A stretch of 64,000 nucleotides of DNA, taken from contig NZ_LMEV01000001.1 of the NCBI RefSeq assembly GCF_001426505.1, forward strand, positions 131,490 to 195,489. Direction: 5' to 3'. Below the pieces are notes generated by a model that was not told where the DNA came from, made no database searches, and saw nothing but the letters and a program-made list of their open reading frames with translations. The stretch's first letter is position 1, and each line of letters starts with the position of its first letter. Of the stretch, positions 1 to 11,961 are shown in pieces. Source of the stretch: Variovorax sp. Root473 (GTDB taxonomy: Bacteria; Pseudomonadota; Gammaproteobacteria; Burkholderiales; Burkholderiaceae_C). Both the position numbers and the translations under genes were made by a program.

Positions 1-436
1 GCCGAAGATGCGCCGAGCACCACTGGCGACGGCTTGGGACTGGTGATCGCGCGCCGGATCGTCTAGCACATGGACGGACATCTGGTGTTGAAGAGCACAG
101 TCGGTGAAGGCACGCGCGTCAGCCTCTCGCTGACGGCCAGGAATGCCCCGGAGGCTCTTCTTCCCGCTGCGCCCGTTTCGCGCCGGCCGAAGCCGCAGCG
201 CCAGACCCAGCGACGTTCGTGGCCGCTCCCAACAATCAACCCTCTCTCGCCTTCCCTGCACGCAGACCTCGAACAGTTGGCACGCGACAGACGCTGGAGC
301 GATTTGCATGCATGGGCCAACCAGTTGGCCGACAACCCGCACCATGCCTCTCTGGTCGGGGGCAGTCAGGCGGGTTGGAGCAACTGGACTTTGAGCAGAT
401 CCGGTTGCTGGCGCGAACCGCACCCATTGCTGTGAC
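1..436 (+). pseudogene. Remnant of a sensor histidine kinase C-terminus
   Basis: Frame 1 from the window edge reads a histidine-kinase G2 box (GDGLGLVIARRIV), then an in-frame TAG at 64-66, then HMDGHLVLKSTVGEGTRVSL in the same frame. This is the normal continuation of a HATPase_c domain, so the stop looks like a lesion. Further on, LHADLEQLARDRRWSDLHAW resembles the helical tail of hybrid kinases. Its continuation (LEQLDFEQIRLLARTA) lies in another frame from about 370, so there is at least one frameshift as well. The gene starts outside the window. Two lesions and a neighbouring IS scar make a working kinase unlikely. The family call rests on the G2 box; which kinase it was cannot be said. 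Confidence 0.65.
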
Positions 437-450
437 TGCGCCCGAGGCTG

Positions 451-497
451 ACCGGGCGTCTGCCTCCCTGATTTCAAGACCATCGCGGACTACCGAA
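451..497 (+). mobile_element. Short IS1182-type transposase fragment
   Basis: About 45 bases align with the transposase pseudogene segment at 873-917 (both encode the motif around DFKTIADFR), with a small indel and several substitutions. This piece is therefore a second, more decayed copy or a displaced fragment of the same element family. It lies between the kinase remnant and the longer transposase pseudogene. No terminal inverted repeats were recognised. Bases 500-620 that follow hold nothing I can identify. Confidence 0.5.
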
Positions 498-623
498 AGG
501 CAGCTACGCGGAAGCCGACATCCCTCGGCCTCGCGCGAATGGGTGCTATCGGCCGAGGCTGTGTGCCCCCAAACGCCAGTACAAAAAATAAAGTGAGGTC
601 ACCAGTTTCCAGCGACGTGGCCC

Positions 624-1345
624 ATAAAGCGATTCATCGAAGGCGCAGCCCGATACCAGGTCAAGTTGTTGCCGGAATGCCTTGACGACTATGTTGGCAA
701 AGACATCCCGGCGCGCATCGTCGATGCGTTCGTCAACGAATTGAATCTAGGCGCTCTCGGCTTCGAGGGTGTAGACCCTGCAATCACCGGCCGCCCTGGA
801 TACCACCCATCGGTTCTGTCCAGTCGTCGGCTGGAGCGCGAAGCTCAACGCAACGTTGAACTCATGTGGCTTACCGGCCTCCTGACTCCCGACTTCAAGA
901 CCATTGCCGACTTCCGTCGCGACAAGGGCAAGGCAAGGGCATCCGTAATGTGTGCCGCAGCTTCATCGTGCTGTGCCGTCAAATGAAGCTCTTCTCTCAA
1001 GCCGTGGCGGCCATCGACGGGAGCAAGTTCAAAGCGGTCAACAGCCGCGACCGCAACTTCTCCCCGGGGCAAGATCGACGCACGCAAGGAGCAGATTGAG
1101 CAAAGTATTCAGCGCTACCTCGATGCGCTGGAGACCGCGTCCAGCCAGCCGACTTCGAAGCCAAACCCGAGCGCCTGCAAGAGAAGCTCGGCAAGCTGCG
1201 CGAACAGATGCGGCAGTTCGATGAGACGAGGGAGCAACTCAAGACTGAACCGGCCCAGCAGCGCTCGTTAGCGGATCCAGACGCGCGCTCAATGCTTCAG
1301 TCCGGCAAGAGCACGGACATCGTTGGCCACAACGTCCACACTCCA
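624..1345 (+). pseudogene. Degraded IS1182-family transposase
   Basis: The reading starts at 624 with ATA where IS1182 transposases have ATG, and continues KRFIEGAARYQVKLLPE, then a long conserved N-terminal region including TGLLTPDFKTIADFR near 873. The frame is lost near 930 and resumes in other frames as AAIDGSKFKAVNSRDRNF, then EQIEQSIQRYLDALE, LGKLREQMRQFDETREQLK and DPDARSMLQSGKSTDIVGHN. The protein then stops well short of the catalytic C-terminal half. A lost start codon, at least two frameshifts and 3' truncation make this a dead copy. The order of conserved blocks matches the family, so the family call is fairly secure. Confidence 0.75.
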
Positions 1346-1410
1346 CCTTCATGCAGCACAAGACTCAGTGCCAGTTCAGCTTGAGACGCGGCATCGATGA
1401 ACCCGCGTAC

Positions 1411-1448
1411 AAAAACAAAAGCCGCAACCCTTTCGGACTGCGGCTTTA
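1411..1448 (-). terminator. Rho-independent terminator of the tRNA cluster
   Basis: On the minus strand an AAGCCGCA/TGCGGCTT stem with a loop of about 12 bases is followed by TTTGTTTTT. It lies roughly 65 bases downstream of the tRNA-Asp 3' end, where the Ala-Glu-Asp transcript would end. The motif GCTTTTATGTGGG is nearly repeated beside it (around 1443-1466). Confidence 0.6.
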
Positions 1449-1511
1449 TGTGGGCTTTTATGTGGGACCAAGTCCCAAAACCAACGTAAGTTGTTGATTT
1501 TATTAGCAAAA

Positions 1512-1588
1512 TGGCGGAGTGGACGGGACTCGAACCCGCGACCCCCGGCGTGACAGGCCGGTATTCTAACCAACTGAACTACCACTCC
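1512..1588 (-). tRNA. tRNA-Asp (GTC)
   Basis: A 77-nt cloverleaf on the minus strand. The anticodon stem CCGGC/GCCGG encloses the loop CTGTCAC, giving anticodon GTC. The acceptor stem GGAGTGG pairs with CCACTCC. The encoded 3' CCA is the TGG at 1512-1514, and the T-arm GGTTCGAGTCC is canonical. It is the last of three tRNAs in one transcript. The scar at 1-1,510 directly abuts its 3' end, a common site for integrative elements. Confidence 0.97.
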
Positions 1589-1658
1589 TGGTAGATCAAC
1601 GTTCGCTCCTTGCGGAACCGAGTGTTGACAACTCGTGCCTGATTCACCGAAGTGAAAC

Positions 1659-1734
1659 TGGCGACCCTACGGGGATTCGAACCCCGGTAGCCACCGTGAA
1701 AGGGTGGTGTCCTAGGCCTCTAGACGATAGGGTC
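1659..1734 (-). tRNA. tRNA-Glu (TTC)
   Basis: A 76-nt minus-strand tRNA with anticodon loop CTTTCAC closed by CCACC/GGTGG, giving anticodon TTC. The 5' end GACCCTA pairs with TAGGGTC, the D-arm reads CGTCTAGAGGCC, and CCA is encoded. It sits upstream of gltX, whose product charges this tRNA, but gltX ends before the tRNA promoter, so they are probably separate transcripts. Confidence 0.97.
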
Positions 1735-1785
1735 AAAACCTTGGACGTGCTGCGATCAGCATCTCTAACCTACTCGACACTTTGA

Positions 1786-1861
<76 letters not shown>

Positions 1862-1881
1862 GTGTGGGTGTCGAGCCTCGA

Positions 1882-1912
1882 ATTATAGCCCGATTTTTCA
1901 GGCCTTTTTCAA
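1882..1912 (-). promoter_or_regulatory. Likely sigma-70 promoter of the tRNA unit
   Basis: On the minus strand a perfect TATAAT (1887-1882) is preceded by TTGAAA (1912-1907) with a 19-base spacer. The distance to tRNA-Ala fits a stable-RNA promoter. The -35 box lies inside the last codons of gltX. The spacer is longer than the ideal 17 bases. Confidence 0.5.
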
Positions 1913-3286
1913 TCGCTCGATAACTTTTTCGCGGGAAAAAATTTCGAGCACTGAATCGAGGGACGGTGTCTGCGATGTTCCCATCACAAGCACTCGTACT
2001 GGCATCGCTAACACGGGCATTTTCAGCGCGTGTGTCGCGAGGACTTCCTTGATCATAACTGCGATTGAGGCCCTCTCCCAGGCGACCGTCGTCAATTTTT
2101 CAACGAGTGTTGCGATTGCAGGCTTCACTGCATCAGTGATGTGCTGCGCGCGGTCCGCATCGGTCACTTCGATGTCTGCGTAGAAGGCCGCAGCCCAACC
2201 AGCGAGTGCCACAGTCGTGTCGCAACGATCTTTGAACAGCGCGCAGATTGCCGGCAAACGTGTGTCGGCGACGATGCCTCGCTTTTGCAACTGCGCTGCA
2301 ACAAGCGGTGCGAGCTCGTCGCCGCTCCTGGCCTTGATGTACTGCGCGTTCACCCATGCGAGCTTGGCTGCGTCCCACTGTGCAGGGCTCTTCGAGAGGT
2401 GCGTGCCATCGAACCAGCTCACCATCTGCTCGCGCGTGAACAGCTCGTCGTCGCCGTGGCTCCAGCCGAGGCGCGCGAGGTAGTTGAGCATGGCTTCGGG
2501 CAGGTAGCCGTTGTCTTCGTACGCGGTGACGCTCACGGCACCGCGGCGCTTCGAGAGCTTCTGCCCATCGTCTCCGAGGATCACGGGCACGTGACCGAAT
2601 TGCGGCAGCGGTGCGCCGAGAGCGCGGAAGATATTGATCTGCCACGGCGTGTTGTTGATGTGCTCGTCGCCGCGGAACACGTGCGTGATGTTCATGTCCC
2701 AGTCATCGACCACCACGGCGAAGTTGTAGGTCGGCACACCGTCGGGCCGCAAGATGATCAGGTCGTCGATCTCGCGGTTGTTGATGGTGATCTCGCCCTT
2801 GACGAGGTCGCTCCACGTCACGTCGCCTTCGGGCGGATTGCAGAAGCGCACCACGGGTGGCACGCCCTCCGGTACAGGCGGCAGCACCTTGCCCGGCTCC
2901 GGACGCCAGCGGCGGTCGTACAGCGTCTTCTCGTTGCGCGCGCGTTGGGCCTCGCGCATTTCGTCGAGCTCGGCGGGCGTGCAATAGCAGTGGTACGCCG
3001 TGCCGGCCGCGAGCATCTGCGCGATGACTTCGCGGTAGCGCTCGAGGCGCTGCATCTGGTAGATCGGCCCCTCGTCGTAGTCGAGGCCGAGCCAGTGCAT
3101 CGACGCAAGGATCTGGTCGGTCGAGTCCTGCGTGGAACGGGCCACGTCGGTGTCCTCGATGCGCAGCACGAACTCGCCGCCGTGGTGGCGCGCGTAGGCC
3201 CACGAATAGAGTGCGGTGCGCGCCGTGCCCAAGTGAAGAAAGCCGGTGGGAGACGGTGCGATGCGGGTGCGAACTTTGCCGGTCAT
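1898..3286 (-). CDS. gltX: Glutamyl-tRNA synthetase
   Basis: Cytosolic class I aminoacyl-tRNA synthetase of 462 residues, close to the usual 460-490, that attaches glutamate to tRNA-Glu. The HIGH-type motif sits in [10 protein letters not shown] (residues 11-20) and the KMSKS-type motif is KLSKR (243-247). The sequence YHCYC near residue 100 marks the zinc region of bacterial GluRS. The ATG start is supported by the intact N-terminal Rossmann entry ([10 protein letters not shown]). It is the last gene of a minus-strand run folC-SPOR-cvpA-purF-metZ-gltX, 11 bases after metZ. The final 80 or so codons are visibly more AT-rich than the rest of the gene. Confidence 0.97.
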   Translation of the reverse strand: MTGKVRTRIAPSPTGFLHLGTARTALYSWAYARHHGGEFVLRIEDTDVARSTQDSTDQILASMHWLGLDYDEGPIYQMQRLERYREVIAQMLAAGTAYHCYCTPAELDEMREAQRARNEKTLYDRRWRPEPGKVLPPVPEGVPPVVRFCNPPEGDVTWSDLVKGEITINNREIDDLIILRPDGVPTYNFAVVVDDWDMNITHVFRGDEHINNTPWQINIFRALGAPLPQFGHVPVILGDDGQKLSKRRGAVSVTAYEDNGYLPEAMLNYLARLGWSHGDDELFTREQMVSWFDGTHLSKSPAQWDAAKLAWVNAQYIKARSGDELAPLVAAQLQKRGIVADTRLPAICALFKDRCDTTVALAGWAAAFYADIEVTDADRAQHITDAVKPAIATLVEKLTTVAWERASIAVMIKEVLATHALKMPVLAMPVRVLVMGTSQTPSLDSVLEIFSREKVIERLKKA

Positions 3287-3297
3287 GAAATGAAAAA

Positions 3298-4521
3298 TCA
3301 GGAAGTCAGGGTGCTCAGGCCGCGCGAAAGGTCGGCCGTGATGTCGTCGATGTATTCAAGGCCGACCGCAAGGCGAATCAGCCCCTGGCTGATGCCCGCG
3401 GCCTGGCGCTGTACTTCGGTGAGACGGCCGTGCGAGGTCGTGCCGGGGTGCGTGATGATGGTCTTGGTGTCGCCCAGGTTCGTGGCGATGCTCACAACGC
3501 GCGTGCTGTTGATCACATGGAAGGCGTTGGCGCGCGCGGCTTCGGGCGTGTCGCCGACCACGTCGAACGACACCACCGCCCCGCCCTGCCCCGACTGCTG
3601 GCGCATCGCGAGTTCGTGTTGTCCATGCGAGGCAAGACCGGGGTAGTACACGCGTGCAATGCCGGGCTGCTGCTCGAGCCACTGCGCCACGGCCAGCGCA
3701 TTCGCGCATTGCGCCTTCATGCGGATGCCGAGCGTTTCCATGCCCTTGAGCACGACCCACGCATTGAACGGTGACAGCGCCATGCCGGCGGTGCGCACCA
3801 CGGGGCCGAAGACATCGACGATGAGCTTCGACGGACCGCAGATCGCGCCAGCCATCACACGGCCCTGGCCGTCGAGGTACTTGGTGCCCGAATGGATGAT
3901 GAGGTCAGCACCCAGTTCGGCCGGCCGCTGCAGGATCGGCGTGCAGAAGCAGTTGTCGACCGCGAGCAGCGCGCCCGCGCCGTGGGCCAGGTCGGCCAGT
4001 GCCTGGATGTCGCAGACTTCCGTCAGCGGGTTGGTCGGCGTTTCTGCAAACAGCAGCCTGGTGTTGGGCTTGAGCGCCGCGCGCCATTCGGCCACGTCGG
4101 TCTGCGAGACGAAGGTGGTCTCGACGCCGAATTTGGCGAACTCCTTGCCGAACAGGTTCAGCGTGGAGCCGAACACCGAGCGCGAGCAGATCACGTGGTC
4201 GCCAGCCTTGAGCAGACCCATGCACATCATGAGGATCGCGCCCATGCCGGTCGAGGCGCCGATGGCGGCCTCGGTGCCTTCGAGCGCGGCCAGGCGCTGC
4301 TCGAAGCTGGCGACCGTCGGGTTCGACGTGCGCGAGTAGGTGAAGCCGGCCTCGGTGCCGGCGAAGCGGCGGGCCGAGGTTTCGGCGTCGGGCTGCACGA
4401 AGCCGCTCGTGAGGAACAGGGCCTCCGAGTGCTCGCCGTGCTGGCTGGGTGCCAGGCCGGTGCGCAGCGCGAGGGTGTCGCGGTGCAGGCCGGGTGGCAA
4501 GGTGCGTTCGTCTTGGCTCAC
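3298..4521 (-). CDS. metZ: O-succinylhomoserine sulfhydrylase (MetZ)
   Basis: PLP enzyme of the Cys/Met metabolism family, 407 residues, making homocysteine from O-succinylhomoserine and sulfide in methionine synthesis. The lysine that binds PLP is K214 in [20 protein letters not shown] (62-69) and AVDNCFCTP (187-195) are family signatures. The spelling [15 protein letters not shown] fits MetZ rather than cystathionine gamma-synthase, although substrate preference in this family cannot be fixed by eye. It lies 21 bases downstream of purF and 11 bases upstream of gltX, an order known from pseudomonads and betaproteobacteria. Confidence 0.92.
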   Translation of the reverse strand: MSQDERTLPPGLHRDTLALRTGLAPSQHGEHSEALFLTSGFVQPDAETSARRFAGTEAGFTYSRTSNPTVASFEQRLAALEGTEAAIGASTGMGAILMMCMGLLKAGDHVICSRSVFGSTLNLFGKEFAKFGVETTFVSQTDVAEWRAALKPNTRLLFAETPTNPLTEVCDIQALADLAHGAGALLAVDNCFCTPILQRPAELGADLIIHSGTKYLDGQGRVMAGAICGPSKLIVDVFGPVVRTAGMALSPFNAWVVLKGMETLGIRMKAQCANALAVAQWLEQQPGIARVYYPGLASHGQHELAMRQQSGQGGAVVSFDVVGDTPEAARANAFHVINSTRVVSIATNLGDTKTIITHPGTTSHGRLTEVQRQAAGISQGLIRLAVGLEYIDDITADLSRGLSTLTS

Positions 4522-4542
4522 GTCGGCCCTCTCTTCTTTCTC

Positions 4543-6045
<1,503 letters not shown>

Positions 6046-6057
6046 GAACGATTCCTC

Positions 6058-6543
6058 TCAGGGCAGGTAGCTTGCCAACTTTTCAGGCAGCGAGGGTTTG
6101 AGGCCCTGCAATGCCGCATCGAGAACAATGGCGCTGCGCGATTCGTGCCACCAGGCACTGTCGCTCAACGCCAGCAAATGAACAACGACCGCCAGCACGA
6201 GCAGGGCCACCGCCCCCCGTGCCGCGCCGAACGCTGCTCCCAAAATCCGGTCCACCGGCCGCAGGCCGACCGCGGCGATCAGCTTGCGCGTGAGCGCTGC
6301 CGCCAGCCCCACGCCGAATGCCACCGCCACGAACACGAGCACGAAGGCCAGCGGATAGCGCCAGGTCGCCTGCGGGTCGCCGAACGGCAGCCAGGCCGCC
6401 ACGTCGGAGGCCACCCACTGGGCCACGAGAAAGGCGGCCACCCAGCCGATCAGCGAAATCACTTCGAAGACGAGGCCGCGCACCAGCCCGAACAGCATCG
6501 ACAGCACGATGAGCGCGATGGCGATCCAGTCGAGCAAGGCCAC
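6058..6543 (-). CDS. cvpA: CvpA family inner-membrane protein
   Basis: A 161-residue protein with four hydrophobic segments (about residues 5-25, 28-45, 62-85 and 100-123), the usual CvpA plan. It begins MALLDWIAIALIVLSMLFGL, typical of the family. CvpA proteins are linked to colicin V production and envelope stress in enterobacteria; the molecular role is not settled. It lies between the SPOR gene and purF on the same strand with short gaps, so it is probably co-transcribed with them. Confidence 0.92.
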   Translation of the reverse strand: MALLDWIAIALIVLSMLFGLVRGLVFEVISLIGWVAAFLVAQWVASDVAAWLPFGDPQATWRYPLAFVLVFVAVAFGVGLAAALTRKLIAAVGLRPVDRILGAAFGAARGAVALLVLAVVVHLLALSDSAWWHESRSAIVLDAALQGLKPSLPEKLASYLP

Positions 6544-6578
6544 GGCAATGAACTAGAGGCAGCAGGCGATGACGGTGC

Positions 6579-7427
6579 TTACAACGTGAGGATGGCTGCG
6601 GCCAAAGACAAGCCCTTGACCCGGTCCGCGGCCTTCTCGGCCTCGGCACGCGAGGCGAACGGTCCGACACGCACACGCGTGCGTTCGCCATCGGCCGTCT
6701 TGGCGACCTGCGCATAGGTCTTGAGGCCAGCGCGCTCGAGCTTCTGGCGCACTTCACGCGCCTTGTCGGCATCGGCAAAAGCGCCGACCTGCACGACGAA
6801 GCGGCCGTTGTCGTCGGCGGCCGGCTTGGGCGCGGCGGCGGGCGGCTTGCCCTCGAGGAGCGCACGGGCACGGGCGCCGTCGTCGGCGTTTGCGGCGGGC
6901 TTGGCCTCGGGCTTCGGCTCAGGCTTCTTCGGCTCTGGCTTGGGTTCCGGTTTGGGCTCGGGCTTTGGCTCGGGTTCCGTCTTGGGTTCGGGCTTCTTCG
7001 GCTCCACGGCGGGCTTGGGCGTCGCTGGCGTGGCAGGCACGGTGGCGCCCGGTTCGATCACGGTGCCGTCGGCGGTCTCGGTGATCATGCCGCCGGCCGA
7101 CGAGGCCGCGGCCACGCGGGCGCTGCCGTCGGATGACGAAGAAGGCGCGCTGCTCGTCGCGGGCGCCGGCGTGGCGGGCACGGGCAGCGGCTTGGCCTTG
7201 TTGCGATCAGGAATCTCAATGGGAATGTCGACCGGTACGGGGCGCGGCTGCGTATCGAACAGCAGCGGGAAGCCGATCACGCCGACCAGCACCAGCACGG
7301 CCGCACCGAGCAGCCGATGGCGCGCACGCCGGCGCATGGTTTCGACACTTTCCGCCGGCACCGCCGCGGGGGCGCTGCGTCCTTCGTTGCCTTGTGGGCC
7401 GCGCGCGCGGAACTTGAAAAACGCCAT
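6579..7427 (-). CDS. SPOR-domain cell-division protein (DedD-like)
   Basis: A 282-residue membrane-anchored peptidoglycan-binding protein. The start at 7427 (MAFFKFR) is chosen because the frame further upstream is out of character and overlaps the folC region. A single membrane helix lies at about 39-57 after a basic stretch (MRRRARHR). It is followed by an Ala/Pro-rich periplasmic linker with a KPEPKPEP repeat run and a C-terminal SPOR domain (about 207-282, starting GRFVVQVGAFAD). SPOR domains bind glycan strands lacking stem peptides at the septum. Its position between folC and cvpA matches dedD of E. coli. Confidence 0.9.
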   Translation of the reverse strand: MAFFKFRARGPQGNEGRSAPAAVPAESVETMRRRARHRLLGAAVLVLVGVIGFPLLFDTQPRPVPVDIPIEIPDRNKAKPLPVPATPAPATSSAPSSSSDGSARVAAASSAGGMITETADGTVIEPGATVPATPATPKPAVEPKKPEPKTEPEPKPEPKPEPKPEPKKPEPKPEAKPAANADDGARARALLEGKPPAAAPKPAADDNGRFVVQVGAFADADKAREVRQKLERAGLKTYAQVAKTADGERTRVRVGPFASRAEAEKAADRVKGLSLAAAILTL

Positions 7428-7500
7428 GAAGTTCGATCCCTGAAGGAGTGCAGCGAGGTGGTGCCCGATGGTGCCGGATGGGTGTGGACAGCCCCGACGA

Positions 7501-8808
7501 TCAGCCGCCTGGCAGCAGGTGTTTGGCTTGCAGCCGGGGGGTGCCGTTTTCGAGGACGCCACCCACGGTGAAGAACGATCCGAAGACCACGATTCTATCA
7601 GTGGCACCTGCCTGCTCGATGGCCGCGCGCAGGGCGTCCATCGGGCTCGCATGCACGCTGCCCGAGGCGTCGGCGCGCGTGTTCTGCGCCTGCCACGCGG
7701 CCAGCAGATCGACCGCCTTGGCGGCGCGCGGCGTGGGCAGGTCGGTGAAGTACCAGCGGTCGATCAGCGGCCCGATGCGCGCGAGGATGGGCGCGAGGTC
7801 CTTGTCGGCCATGACCCCGAACACGCCGTGCGTGGTGGGCGAAAAACCCATGGCGTCGAGGTTCTCGGCCAGCGCCGCGACAGCGTGCGCGTTGTGCGCC
7901 ACGTCGAGCACCAGCGTCGGCTCGCCCGGCACGATCTGGAAGCGGCCCGGCAGCTCGACCATCGCGAGCCCGTTGCGCACCGCCTGCGCCGTGATCGGCA
8001 GCTGCGGGCGCAGCGCCTCGAGTGCCGCGAGAACGCCCGCCGCGTTGAGCAACTGGTTGGCGCCACGCAGCGCCGGGTAGGCCAGACCGCTGTAGCGCCG
8101 TCCGCGGCCCGACCAGCCCCACTGCTGCTTGTCGCCCGAGACGTTGAAGTCGTGCCCGAAGCGCCACAGGTCGGCGCCGATGGCGTTGGCGTGGTCGATG
8201 ACGCTTTGCGGCGGCACCGGGTCGCTCACGATGGCGGGCTTGCCGGCGCGCAGGATGCCGGCCTTCTCGAAGCCGATGCTCTCGCGGTCGGGACCGAGGT
8301 ATTCCATGTGGTCCAGGTCGATGCTGGTGATGACCGCGCAGTCGGCGTCGATGATGTTCACCGCGTCGAGCCGGCCGCCCAGGCCGACCTCGAGGATCGC
8401 CACGTCGGGCTTCTCCTGGATCATGCAATGCAGGATGCCGAGCGTGGTGAACTCGAAATAGGTCAGGGCCATGTCGCCGCGGGCCTTTTCCACCACCTCG
8501 AAGCTTGCTATCAGTTTGGAAGCATCGACCGCCTCGCCCTTGAGCCGCAGCCGCTCCTCGAAGCGCACCAGGTGCGGCGAGGTGAACACGGCCGTGCGGT
8601 AACCCGCGTGCGTCAGGATCGATTCGAGCATGGCGCAGGTCGAGCCCTTGCCATTGGTGCCCGCCACCGTGATGACGGGGCAGTCGAAACGCAGGCCCAG
8701 ACGCTGCGCCATTTCTTTGGCGCGATCGAGCCCGAGTTCGATCTTGTCGGGGTGAAGGTGCTCGGCGCGCGCGAGCCAGTCGTTCAGGGTTTCCATGGAG
8801 GCCGGCAT
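7501..8808 (-). CDS. folC: Bifunctional dihydrofolate/folylpolyglutamate synthase
   Basis: Adds glutamate to dihydropteroate (making dihydrofolate) and to reduced folates, in the cytosol. The 435-residue protein carries the ATP-binding loop VAGTNGKGS (48-56), followed by FTSPHLVRFEERL and the Mur-ligase-like C-terminal domain. Met1 and Met5 are both possible starts; neither has a strong ribosome site. It is the first gene of the minus-strand run that continues with the SPOR gene, cvpA and purF. The divergent ArsC-like gene begins less than 40 bases away on the other strand. Confidence 0.95.
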   Translation of the reverse strand: MPASMETLNDWLARAEHLHPDKIELGLDRAKEMAQRLGLRFDCPVITVAGTNGKGSTCAMLESILTHAGYRTAVFTSPHLVRFEERLRLKGEAVDASKLIASFEVVEKARGDMALTYFEFTTLGILHCMIQEKPDVAILEVGLGGRLDAVNIIDADCAVITSIDLDHMEYLGPDRESIGFEKAGILRAGKPAIVSDPVPPQSVIDHANAIGADLWRFGHDFNVSGDKQQWGWSGRGRRYSGLAYPALRGANQLLNAAGVLAALEALRPQLPITAQAVRNGLAMVELPGRFQIVPGEPTLVLDVAHNAHAVAALAENLDAMGFSPTTHGVFGVMADKDLAPILARIGPLIDRWYFTDLPTPRAAKAVDLLAAWQAQNTRADASGSVHASPMDALRAAIEQAGATDRIVVFGSFFTVGGVLENGTPRLQAKHLLPGG

Positions 8809-8844
8809 TGTCGCCGACCCGCCGCTCGCGGCATCATGGCGGCC

Positions 8845-9198
8845 ATGACAACCCTATACGGCATCCCGAACTGCGACACCGTCAAGCGCGCCCGCGCCTG
8901 GCTCGACGACCATGGCGTGGCCTACGCCTTCCACGATTTCAAGAAACAGGGCGTGCCCGAGGCCGAGCTCGACCGCTGGCTCCAGGCCCCCGGCTGGGAG
9001 GCGCTGGTGAACCGCAAGGGCACCACCTGGCGCAAGCTGGACGAGGCCACGCGCGACGCGGTGGTCGACGCCGCCTCGGCCCGCCCCGTGCTGCTGGCCA
9101 ACCCCAGCCTGATCAAGCGGCCGGTGGTCGATTGGGGCCCGAAGACGGGCGTAACGACCGGTTTCGATGCCGATAGCTGGGCTGTGAACGCCTTGTAA
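8845..9198 (+). CDS. ArsC/Spx-like thioredoxin-fold protein
   Basis: A 117-residue protein of the ArsC/YffB family. It starts MTTLYGIPNCDTVKRARAWL; an alternative start lies nine bases upstream (MAAM). One cysteine (Cys10) remains at the usual CxxC position (PNCDT), and RPVLLANPSLIKRPVV is the conserved C-terminal block of YffB-type proteins. Family members resemble arsenate reductase, but a role in glutathione-dependent reduction is only proposed for YffB. There is no arsenic-resistance gene nearby, so I do not assign arsenate reduction. Confidence 0.85.
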   Translation: MTTLYGIPNCDTVKRARAWLDDHGVAYAFHDFKKQGVPEAELDRWLQAPGWEALVNRKGTTWRKLDEATRDAVVDAASARPVLLANPSLIKRPVVDWGPKTGVTTGFDADSWAVNAL

Positions 9199-9256
9199 AC
9201 CCCGGAACCCCACCCCGCCGGCCGGCCTCCAACCCCGATCTGCAGGAGAGAACACC

Positions 9257-9901
9257 ATGAACAGACACGTTTTTCGCATCCTCACGGGGCTTTCGGCGGC
9301 CGGCCTGCTGGCCACGGGCGCCAGCGTCGCGCAGGCCCAGCAAGTGGTCCAGGCCCGCGTGATCTCCGCCACGCCGATCCGCGAAACGACCGGCAGCGAC
9401 GTCAGCTACAACGTCACCTACGAATACCAGGGCCGCCAGTACACGACCCGCACCACCAGCCGGCCCGGCGCCACCATTCCGATCCAGGCCAGCGCCTACG
9501 GGGTGACCACATCGGGCGCGATCACCGCACCGGTCCAGCCCCAGTCGCAATTGCAGCCCTATCCGGTCGAGGCCAACAACGGCCCGCAGTACCAGGAGCA
9601 GTACCAGCAATACCCACAGGGGCAGTATCAACAGGGTGCCAACTCCCCGTGGGACAGCGTCGTGCCGGAACCCGGCGTGGTGGTGTCCAACGCGCCGACG
9701 CCGGCCTACGCGCAGCCGGCCCCGGTGTATGCCCCGCCCGTCTACGTGCAGCCCGCCTACACCTACCCCTATGCGCAGCCCTACGTCTACCCGCCGGTCG
9801 GCATTTCGCTGAACCTGGGCTACTCGCGCGGCTGGGGCGGTGGCGGCTACTACCGCGGCCATCGCGGATGGGGCGGTCACCGCCACGGCTGGCGCTACTG
9901 A
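9257..9901 (+). CDS. Secreted protein with Tyr/Pro/Gly-rich tail
   Basis: A 214-residue exported protein of unknown function. A signal peptide (MNRHVFRILTGLSAAGLLAT, predicted cut after about residue 26, AQA-Q) is followed by a short ordered segment (RVISATPIRETTGSDVSYNV, then EYQGRQYTTRT) reminiscent of proteins with a glycine-zipper or DUF-type outer-membrane context. The C-terminal half is low complexity: a Gln/Tyr run (EQYQQYPQGQYQQG), a Tyr/Pro/Ala run (YAPPVYVQPAYTYPYAQPY) and a Gly/His/Arg/Trp-rich end (GGGGYYRGHRGWGGHRHGWRY). A good ribosome site (AGGAGAG) precedes ATG. It is probably a surface or periplasmic protein. Confidence 0.8.
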   Translation: MNRHVFRILTGLSAAGLLATGASVAQAQQVVQARVISATPIRETTGSDVSYNVTYEYQGRQYTTRTTSRPGATIPIQASAYGVTTSGAITAPVQPQSQLQPYPVEANNGPQYQEQYQQYPQGQYQQGANSPWDSVVPEPGVVVSNAPTPAYAQPAPVYAPPVYVQPAYTYPYAQPYVYPPVGISLNLGYSRGWGGGGYYRGHRGWGGHRHGWRY

Positions 9902-10028
9902 GTTCCCCCACGGCGGGCCGGCTCGCCCGAGCCCCTAAAATCGAGGGCTTCTCCAACCCCGGGGGTGCTGCTGCCGCGGCGCGTCCCTCGATCCGCCGAA
10001 CGCGCAGGCGCCGGCGCCATCCATCCCA

Positions 10029-10355
10029 ATGACGACGACTACCGACACCATCAACAGCGCCGCAGTGGCCACCAAGGCCAATGTGTATTTCGACGGCAAG
10101 TGCGTGAGCCACAACCTCACGCTGGCGGACGGCACCAAGAAATCGGTCGGCGTGATCCTGCCGTCCACCCTCACCTTCAACACCGGCGCGCCTGAAATCA
10201 TGGAAGGCGCCGGTGGCAACTGCGAGTACCAGCTCGCAGGCACCAGCGAATGGATCGCCTCGGGCCCCGGCCAGAAGTTCAGCATTCCCGGCAATTCGAG
10301 CTTCCAGATCCGCGTGACTGGCGAGCCCTACAGCTACATCTGCCATTTTGGATAA
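10029..10355 (+). CDS. ppnP: Pyrimidine/purine nucleoside phosphorylase
   Basis: A 108-residue single-domain cupin of the PpnP (DUF1255) family, which splits nucleosides with phosphate into base and ribose-1-phosphate. Recognisable features are NVYFDGKCVSH (19-29), KKSVGVILPSTLTFNT (37-52), APEIMEGAGG and the C-terminal YSYICHFG. The length matches the family (about 95-105 plus a short N-terminal extension). A TAAAAT box at 9936-9941 could be its -10 element. It is followed by a copy of the intergenic repeat and then argG. Confidence 0.92.
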   Translation: MTTTTDTINSAAVATKANVYFDGKCVSHNLTLADGTKKSVGVILPSTLTFNTGAPEIMEGAGGNCEYQLAGTSEWIASGPGQKFSIPGNSSFQIRVTGEPYSYICHFG

Positions 10356-11855
<1,500 letters not shown>

Positions 11856-11900
11856 TCCGTCGATTCCCCTGCCCTTGACACGCGCCAGGGCGGCAATGAC

Positions 11901-11930
11901 AAACGGGCCCTCGCGGCCCGTTTTTTCTTT
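11901..11930 (+). terminator. Rho-independent terminator after argG
   Basis: AACGGGCC-CTCGC-GGCCCGTT hairpin followed by TTTTCTTT. An 8-bp GC-rich stem and a T tract on the plus strand end the argG transcript. It also separates argG from the convergent Gly-rich gene. Confidence 0.9.
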
Positions 11931-11961
11931 CGGAATTGCGCCAGCAGCAGCGCCAGCCGCG

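Noticed and set aside
8845..9198. Arsenate reductase
   Set aside because: The family match is to YffB/Spx-like proteins with a single Cys; no ars genes are near.
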